Under the pieces are notes generated by a model. It searched no databases. It was given only the letters and a program-made list of their open reading frames with translations, and was not told the origin of the DNA. The translations under genes were made by a program, and so were the position numbers. Of a DNA stretch of 47,224 bases, positions 41,602 to 47,224 are shown one piece after another (the first letter of the stretch is position 1; each line of letters starts with the position of its first letter). This stretch comes from an uncultured Erysipelotrichaceae bacterium (lineage in GTDB: Bacteria > Bacillota_I > Bacilli_A > RFN20 > CAG-826), in contig CAMYZF010000002.1 in assembly GCA_947303755.1 (NCBI GenBank), positions 1-47,224 of the forward strand. The letters are read 5' to 3'.

Positions 41602-43413
41602 ATGAAATTTGACAAGGATCATATTCGTAATTTCTCGATCATTGCTCATATTGATCATGGTAAATCCACTTTAGCGGATCGTATTTTAGAATTGACCGAA
41701 ACCATTTCTAAAAGAGAAATGAAGGACCAATTCTTAGATTCAATGGATCTTGAAAGAGAAAGAGGAATCACGATTAAGTTAAATGCGGTTACGATCAAAT
41801 ATCATTCTTTGAATGGAGAAGACTATTTATTTAACTTGATCGACACTCCGGGACACGTCGACTTCTCATACGAAGTATCACGCTCCCTCGCAGCGTGCGA
41901 AGGTTGTCTTTTAGTCGTCGATGCTTCTCAAGGAGTCGAAGCTCAAACTTTAGCGAATGTGTATTTAGCAGTGGACAACAACCTCGAAATTGTTCCTGTA
42001 ATCAATAAAATTGATTTACCTAGCGCAATGCCAGATGTTGTCAAGAAAGAAATTGAAGACAAGATTGGTATCTCATGTGAGAATGCGTGCCTTGTATCTG
42101 CAAAGACAGGTGAAGGTATCCAAGATGTCTTAGAAGCAGTTGTGAAATACATTCCTGCTCCAGCGGGAAGAGATGACAAGCCTTTACAGGCTTTAATCTT
42201 TGATTCTTACTATGATTCATATCGTGGAGTCGTCGTTTTGACATGTATTAAAAACGGTAAAGTCAAAGTTGGTGACACCATTAAACTTATGGCGGCTAAC
42301 AAAGAATACTTAGTCACTGAAGTCGGCATTAGAACTCCTAAGGAGTTAAAGAAAGAAGAATTAGTAGCTGGTGAAGTTGGATATATCGCTGCCCAGATTA
42401 AAGATATTAAAGATGTTGTTCCTGGTGAAACTATTACATTAAGTAATAATCCTTGCGACAAACCTCTCCCAGGTTATCGTAAGATGAACCCAATGGTGTA
42501 TTGTGGTCTTTATCCAGTTGACTCCAAGAAATATCTAGACTTAAAGGATGCTTTAGAGAAATTATCTCTAAATGACTCTTCATTGGTGTTTGAAGCCGAA
42601 ACATCACAAGCCTTAGGCTTTGGTTTTAGATGTGGCTTCTTAGGACTTCTTCATATGGACGTAGTCCAAGAAAGACTAGAAAGAGAATATAATCTTGATT
42701 TGATTTTGACCGCTCCAAGTGTCATTTATCATATCAACCTCTTTAATGGTGATATGATTGAACTTGATAACCCATCCAAACTTCCTGATCTAACAACCAT
42801 TAGAGATATCGAAGAACCATACGTCAAAGCTCAAATCATGACTCCAAAGGAGTATGTTGGTCCAGTTATGGAATTATGTCAGAACCGTAGAGGTATCTAC
42901 GTAGACTTACAATACTTCGACGATACAAGAATGGTTATTACCTACGAACTTCCTTTAGCGGAAATTGTTTACAATTTCTTTGATAAACTTAAAAGCTATT
43001 CTAAAGGATACGCTAGTTTTGATTATGAATATTCTGGATATCATTCTGGAAACTTGGCTAAGATGGATATTCTCCTTAATGGAGAAGTTATCGATGCTCT
43101 CTCTACAATTGTGCATAGATCCACAGCGTATGAGCGTGGTAGTGTAGTCGTTAGACGCCTAAAAGAAATTATCCCGAGACAACAATTCGAAGTTCCTGTC
43201 CAGGCTGCCATAAATGGCAAAGTCATCGCTAGAGCAGATATTAAGGCTGTTCGTAAAGATGTCTTAGCTAAATGTTATGGTGGTGATATATCTAGAAAAC
43301 GCAAATTGCTTGAAAAGCAAAAAGAAGGAAAGAAGCGCATGAAAGCTATTGGATCGGTCGAAGTTCCGCAAGAAGCCTTCATGAGTGTCCTCTCAATTGA
43401 TGACGATAATTAA
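41602..43413 (+). CDS. lepA: Elongation factor 4 (LepA)
   Basis: A 603-residue translational GTPase that acts on stalled or assembling ribosomes. G1 AHIDHGKSTLADR, G2 RGITIK, G3 DTPGHVDF, G4 NKIDLP, then domains II, III, V and the LepA-specific C-terminal domain (SYSKGYASFDYEYSGYH, RKRKLLEKQKEGKKRMK). I start at ATG 41602, not at the TTG 41566 of the longer frame, which is the -35 box. Full length and intact. In Bacillus lepA is followed by hemW and hrcA; here a Fic-like gene and a small membrane gene intervene. Confidence 0.97.
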   Translation: MKFDKDHIRNFSIIAHIDHGKSTLADRILELTETISKREMKDQFLDSMDLERERGITIKLNAVTIKYHSLNGEDYLFNLIDTPGHVDFSYEVSRSLAACEGCLLVVDASQGVEAQTLANVYLAVDNNLEIVPVINKIDLPSAMPDVVKKEIEDKIGISCENACLVSAKTGEGIQDVLEAVVKYIPAPAGRDDKPLQALIFDSYYDSYRGVVVLTCIKNGKVKVGDTIKLMAANKEYLVTEVGIRTPKELKKEELVAGEVGYIAAQIKDIKDVVPGETITLSNNPCDKPLPGYRKMNPMVYCGLYPVDSKKYLDLKDALEKLSLNDSSLVFEAETSQALGFGFRCGFLGLLHMDVVQERLEREYNLDLILTAPSVIYHINLFNGDMIELDNPSKLPDLTTIRDIEEPYVKAQIMTPKEYVGPVMELCQNRRGIYVDLQYFDDTRMVITYELPLAEIVYNFFDKLKSYSKGYASFDYEYSGYHSGNLAKMDILLNGEVIDALSTIVHRSTAYERGSVVVRRLKEIIPRQQFEVPVQAAINGKVIARADIKAVRKDVLAKCYGGDISRKRKLLEKQKEGKKRMKAIGSVEVPQEAFMSVLSIDDDN

Positions 43414-43450
43414 ATCAGTCGTATTATAGTAAAAAATTAGTAGTTTTATA

Positions 43451-43479
43451 TTGATATATACATTTCTCCTTGTTATAAT
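43451..43479 (+). promoter_or_regulatory. Promoter of the Fic-like gene
   Basis: TTGATA (43451-43456), 17-bp spacer, TATAAT (43474-43479). Predicted start about 43486, at the Shine-Dalgarno AAGGAG itself. Confidence 0.75.
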
Positions 43480-43498
43480 CTAGGCAAGGAGATTTTTT
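43465..43498 (+). terminator. lepA terminator nested with the next gene's promoter and Shine-Dalgarno
   Basis: TCTCCTTG (43465-43472) and CAAGGAGA (43485-43492), 12-nt loop, then TTTTTT; ATG 43499 follows at once. The loop holds TATAAT and the 3' arm is the Shine-Dalgarno. Confidence 0.8.
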
Positions 43499-44902
43499 AT
43501 GGCAGATAATTCATTAGCGATTAGATTCAGCGAAGAGAAGTATTGCACTCGCGCTGAAGTGGCCGAAGCACTCGGCACAAATTTGATTGAACCAATATGG
43601 GATTCAATCCTTTTATATAGGAAACAATTCAGACGTCAAATAATTTTATTTGATATTACTAAAGTTCCTTTCTCAATTACTTACATGCCTCAAATTATGA
43701 AGAACATTGAAAGTGTTGAAGAAAGCGTTTCTGAATACATTGTTAGCTTTGGCGGTCTTCAAGATGGATCCGTCTCTAAATACACAATCTTTAGAGAAAT
43801 GTGCATCAGCGAACTCAAAACAATCGCCAAAATTAACAAAGTTAACGTTAACGATATAGCGTTAAATAACATTATCGAGTACAAAAACACCGAATCGCTT
43901 TATGAACCATTACATCGCTATTTTTCTGCCTTGACTCATTTAGAAAAGAATCCTCGTGAAAAATTTTCTTTAGAAACCATTAAAAAGTATTACGCAATTA
44001 TTTCTGGCGAAGAAGGCGAATTCTTCTTTAGAAGAAGTGAAATTGACGCAACATCACAGAAGTTTTTAATCAACCGCGAATACGAAGGAGCGCCTACACA
44101 AGAGATTGCTTGGTTAATGGATAATCTTATTAACTATGTTAATTCCAGTAATGATTCCTTTTTAATTAAGGTTGCGGTTGTCGCTTATATGATTAATTAC
44201 ATCAAGCCATTTGAAAGATATAACAAGGAAATGGCAGCAATTTTAACTAAGTTAATTGTCTCATTAAGCGATGTTGAATCTGCTGCAGCTTATATTCCTC
44301 TAGAATCACTCATTTATGATGAGAAAGGAATTCTTTCTAGTGTATCTAGAGAAATTCAACGTTCTCGTGATTTAACTTATCAAGTTACTCGCGCTCTCGA
44401 CTTATTCACAAACGCTCTTGATGTTATTAGAGACCGCATCGTTCAAGTTAGCGCTCAGGAAGTAAATAATTCTTACACCTTTGGTGAATCACGTGAAGAA
44501 TTCAAAGAGGAGTTCGGTTTCGAACCTTCTCCTGAAATCATCGCTCCAAAAGTGGAGCCTGTTGAACAACCAAAGGTTGAAGTTAAAAAACCACGTGAGC
44601 ATAAGCCAATTGAGGTTATCAAAAGAGAACCTGTCGAAGAGAATTCGCTCAGTGATAAACAACTTAGACGTATGGCGGAAAACCTTCTTGAAGAAGACCC
44701 ACTTCTTAAAAAGAAACAAGCGCATTTCTATGTTCGTCACTGCACAAAAGGAAAATACTATACCATCCAACAATTCAAGAAGTGCGAAGGTACAGTCTAT
44801 GAGACTGCTCGCACATCCATGGATAATTTAGCGCGCCTTGGCTACTATAGACGTGAGCAAGTGAAAAACAAGTTTGTTTACACCCCAATTGACAAAGAGT
44901 AA
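43499..44902 (+). CDS. Degenerate Fic-domain protein with C-terminal winged helix
   Basis: A 467-residue protein that resembles Fic proteins in layout. An N-terminal helical region, then YEPLHRYFSALTHLEKNP and a GEFFFRRSEIDA segment like the GxxR...V strand of Fic, and VAYMINYIKPFERYNKEMAAIL where Fic enzymes have HPFxxGNGRxxR. The catalytic His is K236 and GNGR reads YNKE, so AMP transfer is not expected. Residues ~340-385 are a Pro/Glu/Lys linker; the last ~80 form a winged-helix-like tail (TVYETARTSMDNLARLGYY), as in some Fic proteins. Function unknown. Lies between lepA and hemW. Confidence 0.65.
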   Translation: MADNSLAIRFSEEKYCTRAEVAEALGTNLIEPIWDSILLYRKQFRRQIILFDITKVPFSITYMPQIMKNIESVEESVSEYIVSFGGLQDGSVSKYTIFREMCISELKTIAKINKVNVNDIALNNIIEYKNTESLYEPLHRYFSALTHLEKNPREKFSLETIKKYYAIISGEEGEFFFRRSEIDATSQKFLINREYEGAPTQEIAWLMDNLINYVNSSNDSFLIKVAVVAYMINYIKPFERYNKEMAAILTKLIVSLSDVESAAAYIPLESLIYDEKGILSSVSREIQRSRDLTYQVTRALDLFTNALDVIRDRIVQVSAQEVNNSYTFGESREEFKEEFGFEPSPEIIAPKVEPVEQPKVEVKKPREHKPIEVIKREPVEENSLSDKQLRRMAENLLEEDPLLKKKQAHFYVRHCTKGKYYTIQQFKKCEGTVYETARTSMDNLARLGYYRREQVKNKFVYTPIDKE

Positions 44903-44919
44903 AATAAGGAGCGGTAATT

Positions 44920-45168
44920 ATGTTTAGAATATTCGCAGCTGCAGATTTACTTCCATTATGGATTATTCTTGGCCTATTAGGCTTCTTTGGATTACTAATT
45001 TTAGTAATCATCTTTGTTAAAAGACGTTTTACAGCTCTTCAAATTAAGAAAGATGAAATCGATGAAGCTGAAGCGGTTCGTCAAGAATTAGATCGCTATT
45101 TAGTGCCTATTGAAGACGAAGAGATTCAAAAAGCGATGGCGGAAGATGAACTCAAAAACAAAAAATAA
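44920..45168 (+). CDS. Small single-span membrane protein
   Basis: An 82-residue protein with one N-terminal membrane helix (LLPLWIILGLLGFFGLLILV, residues ~10-29) and a charged cytoplasmic tail likely to form a coiled coil. AAGGAG 8-9 bases before the ATG. It starts 17 bases after the Fic-like gene and overlaps the hemW start by 23 bases, so all three are probably co-transcribed. Not recognised. Confidence 0.7.
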   Translation: MFRIFAAADLLPLWIILGLLGFFGLLILVIIFVKRRFTALQIKKDEIDEAEAVRQELDRYLVPIEDEEIQKAMAEDELKNKK

Positions 45169-46246
45169 ATCTTTATATATCCATATACCGTTTTGTGACC
45201 ACATTTGTAAATACTGTGACTTCACAAAACTTTTTTATAACGAAAAATTCGCTAAACCATATGTTAAGAAGCTCTTAGAAGAGATTGATTCTTATCATAT
45301 TAACAAAGTTAATACTATCTACATCGGTGGTGGAACACCAACTTCTTTAAACGATGAAGATTTTGAAACTCTTCTTAAGAAGGTTAAGTCGTTTCTCATC
45401 GATGGTGGTGAATTCACTGTCGAAGCAAACGTGGAGAATTTAACTGATTCAAAACTTGTTTTGATGGACAAATACGGAGTCACTCGCTTATCCATAGGCG
45501 TGGAATCAACCCAAAATAGCCGTCTAAAAGAAATAGGGCGAAGTCACACCTATGAAGACGCTGTTAGAGTCGTTAACAAGGCTAAAAAGCATAATTTTGA
45601 CTCAATTAATGTTGATTTGATCTACGGATTTGATGGTCAGAGTGAAGAAGATTTAAAAAATGATTTAAAAAATATCCTCGCTTTAGACACTGATCACATT
45701 TCAATTTATTCGCTTATCGTCTCTCCTGGGACAGTCTTTTACAATGTAAAATATCCAGTTCAAAGCGAAGATGCCTCAAGAGCGTTCTATGAAATTATCC
45801 TGAACACTCTTAGAGAACATGGCTACAAAAGATATGAAATATCTAACTTCGCTAGAAATGGGAAATATTCTAAACACAACATCGTTTATTGGAAAGACGA
45901 AGAGTATTATGGATGCGGCTTAGGTGCTTCAGGCTATATTGATGGAGTCCGTTACGAGAATACTAAGAACTTAGATAACTATCTAAATGGTGAATTCATC
46001 GATTCTAAAGAAGTTGTTTCTAAGGAAAAAGATTTTACATATTATTTGCTCACCAATCTTAGGATGGAAGATGGTTTCTTAAGAAAAGATTTCAAGGATA
46101 GATTCGGAATCGATTTCGTGGATAAGTACAAAGAAAAGATTGCTCCATTTATGAGTAGTGGAGACTTAATCGTCACCGAAAAAGAGGTCAAACTAAGCGA
46201 TAATGGTCTACTCATAATGGACTATATTTTGCTGAAAATCATCTAA
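45146..46246 (+). CDS. hemW: HemW-like radical SAM heme chaperone
   Basis: A 366-residue radical-SAM protein of the HemW/HemN-like group (formerly called oxygen-independent coproporphyrinogen oxidase). The cluster motif is PFCDHICKYCDF (CxxxCxxC), followed by IYIGGGTPTSL, LSIGVES and the C-terminal helical tail. HemW inserts heme into partner proteins rather than oxidising coproporphyrinogen. I start at ATG 45146 (NSKTKNKSLYIHIPF), which lies close to the family's usual N-terminus; an earlier ATG at 45110 would add 12 basic residues inside the upstream gene. hrcA follows, as in Bacillus. Confidence 0.9.
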   Translation: MNSKTKNKSLYIHIPFCDHICKYCDFTKLFYNEKFAKPYVKKLLEEIDSYHINKVNTIYIGGGTPTSLNDEDFETLLKKVKSFLIDGGEFTVEANVENLTDSKLVLMDKYGVTRLSIGVESTQNSRLKEIGRSHTYEDAVRVVNKAKKHNFDSINVDLIYGFDGQSEEDLKNDLKNILALDTDHISIYSLIVSPGTVFYNVKYPVQSEDASRAFYEIILNTLREHGYKRYEISNFARNGKYSKHNIVYWKDEEYYGCGLGASGYIDGVRYENTKNLDNYLNGEFIDSKEVVSKEKDFTYYLLTNLRMEDGFLRKDFKDRFGIDFVDKYKEKIAPFMSSGDLIVTEKEVKLSDNGLLIMDYILLKII

Positions 46247-46270
46247 TTTTTCTTATTTCTATCAAAAATT

Positions 46271-46293
46271 AACCACTCTGTGGTTTTTTTATT
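46271..46293 (+). terminator. hemW terminator
   Basis: AACCA (46271-46275) with TGGTT (46281-46285), CTCTG loop, T-run to 46290. Confidence 0.75.
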
Positions 46294-46306
46294 TTATCAA
46301 ACAAAT

Positions 46307-46333
46307 TTAGCACTTAAGCCTTGACAGTGCCAA
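46307..46333. promoter_or_regulatory. Second, degenerate CIRCE element of hrcA
   Basis: TTAGCACTT-N9-CAGTGCCAA, same geometry as CIRCE with three changes. It covers the TTGACA -35 box at 46321-46326. Confidence 0.7.
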
Positions 46334-46348
46334 AATGGTCAATATAAT
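46321..46348 (+). promoter_or_regulatory. hrcA promoter
   Basis: TTGACA (46321-46326), 16-bp spacer, TATAAT (46343-46348). Confidence 0.9.
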
Positions 46349-46353
46349 ATGTG

Positions 46354-46380
46354 TTAGCACTCCAAAAGTGTGAGTGCCAA
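46354..46380. promoter_or_regulatory. CIRCE element of hrcA
   Basis: TTAGCACTC-N9-GAGTGCCAA, one mismatch from consensus, at the expected transcription start. Confidence 0.95.
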
Positions 46381-46395
46381 AAAAAGGAGAAAAAC

Positions 46396-47224
46396 ATGAA
46401 CCGTCGTGACCGTATCTTAAAGTTGATCGTTGAACATTTCATCAAAACCGCTCAACCAGTCGGTAGCCAAACTCTTATTAACGAGTATGGGTTACAGTAC
46501 TCAAGTGCGACAATTCGTGCGGAGATGAACGCTCTTGAAGTTGATGGCCTTCTTGAAAAGACCCATACATCATCTGGGCGCGTTCCTTCTAGCAAAGGAT
46601 ATCGATACTATATCGACAACCTACGCGAGAAAAGTGTCTCCGATGAATTCAAGTATCAAATGCAGACGATCTTAGACCAGAAGACACAGTCGATTGAAAA
46701 CGTTATTAAGGAATCATGTGAGATTTTATCTCAAATGACCTCATTAGCCTCAATCGTCTTAGGTCCTAACGCTAAAGAAGAAAAGCTCGCTTCGGTCCAA
46801 ATTATTCCTCTATCAAATTCGAGCGCAACCTGCGTATTCGTCACTGACCAAGGCTATGTAGAAAACAAAACCTTCCCTCTTAGTGAAGAAGTTCAATTAG
46901 AAGACATTGAAAAATGTGTCAAGCTTCTAAACGAAAGACTAAAAGGAACAGTCATCTCTGATCTTGTTCCAAAGATGGAAGCGATTAGACCTCTTCTTAA
47001 CGACTATGTCGTTGATCAAGATGTCATCTACCAAGCAATGCTTGAAGCCTTCGTTGGATTCGCGAAAGATCGTTTGAACACTTATGGTAAAGATAATTTG
47101 TTCGAACAACCAGAATTCGCGAATGATGCGACGAAGATCCGTCATCTCCTCGAACTCTTCGAATCTCCAGAAGTATTTAGAGAAGTTGAAGACGAACAAG
47201 ATGGTGACATCTCCATCCGTATCG
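46396..47224 (+). CDS. hrcA: Heat-inducible repressor HrcA (3'-truncated by window edge)
   Basis: The first 276 codons of the heat-shock repressor that binds CIRCE and is kept active by GroEL. The N-terminal winged helix has RRDRILKLIVEHFIKTAQPVGS and SSATIRAEMNALE, then HTSSGRVPSSKGYRYYID, the HrcA signature; a GAF-like domain follows. The frame is open to base 47224; HrcA is usually ~340 residues, so about 60 are missing. AAGGAG (46384-46389) fixes the start. It represses itself and, in this window, clpB. The grpE-dnaK-dnaJ genes probably follow outside. Confidence 0.96.
   Translation, partial: MNRRDRILKLIVEHFIKTAQPVGSQTLINEYGLQYSSATIRAEMNALEVDGLLEKTHTSSGRVPSSKGYRYYIDNLREKSVSDEFKYQMQTILDQKTQSIENVIKESCEILSQMTSLASIVLGPNAKEEKLASVQIIPLSNSSATCVFVTDQGYVENKTFPLSEEVQLEDIEKCVKLLNERLKGTVISDLVPKMEAIRPLLNDYVVDQDVIYQAMLEAFVGFAKDRLNTYGKDNLFEQPEFANDATKIRHLLELFESPEVFREVEDEQDGDISIRI

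Noticed and set aside
45110..45145. Upstream ATG for hemW
   Set aside because: Adds a basic stretch inside the upstream gene; the HemW core begins at LYIHIPF just after ATG 45146.
1..47224. tRNA or rRNA genes, transposases, prophage or attachment sites
   Set aside because: None seen on reading both strands; no terminal inverted repeats with transposase ORFs and no cloverleaf candidates beyond the T-box.

Overview
The window is low-GC DNA from a gut-type, anaerobic, Bacilli-related (Firmicutes/Mycoplasmatota-like) bacterium. TGA is used as a stop (galK, lon and comEA all end in TGA) and Trp is TGG, so this is not a TGA=Trp mollicute. Gene order comEA-comEC-holA-rpsT ... lepA-hemW-hrcA and tig-lon-engB-valS follows Bacillus, but the sporulation genes that sit between rpsT and lepA in Bacillus are absent. 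ClpB lacks its N-domain, as in mycoplasmas. I infer a non-sporulating, reduced Bacilli lineage; no 16S is present to confirm it.

Layout: (1) 1-4211: the 3' end of glmS, a short region with a candidate antisense RNA, and an iron unit (DtxR-family regulator, two FeoA, FeoB, a Cys-rich membrane peptide) with paired palindromes around the promoter. (2) 4210-9690: a lipoprotein and a 1413-residue modular surface protein. (3) 9703-11205: an orphan Phd-type antitoxin and an ATP-grasp enzyme. (4) 11329-15557: hydCBA, a trimeric NAD-linked [FeFe] hydrogenase. (5) 15563-18962: galactokinase, a tiny 17-codon transcription unit, GtrA-like protein, glycosyltransferase 2 and YggS. (6) 18982-21461: flavodoxin plus flavodiiron-rubredoxin protein for oxygen or NO reduction, and a SHOCT membrane protein. 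(7) 21559-23762: clpB under two CIRCE elements. (8) 23883-24151: a type I toxin-antitoxin locus. (9) 24144-32176: protein quality control (tig, lon), engB, and valS behind a T-box. (10) 32334-47224: competence (comEA, comEC), holA, rpsT, an adenylation-carrier fusion, fmt, a nuclease-helicase, lepA, a degenerate Fic protein, hemW and the start of hrcA.

How it works together: fermentative redox balance (hydrogenase), ferrous iron uptake feeding Fe-S enzymes, oxygen defence by flavodiiron protein, and heat-shock control by HrcA. Two features stand out. One is a compact type I toxin-antitoxin locus at 23883-24151 whose 29-residue membrane peptide and antisense RNA are both too small for ordinary gene calling. 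The other is that many first genes appear to be leaderless: a -10 box lies only 6-8 bp before the ATG and there is no Shine-Dalgarno. This changes the start calls of several genes whose longer ORFs begin at TTG codons that are really promoter elements.
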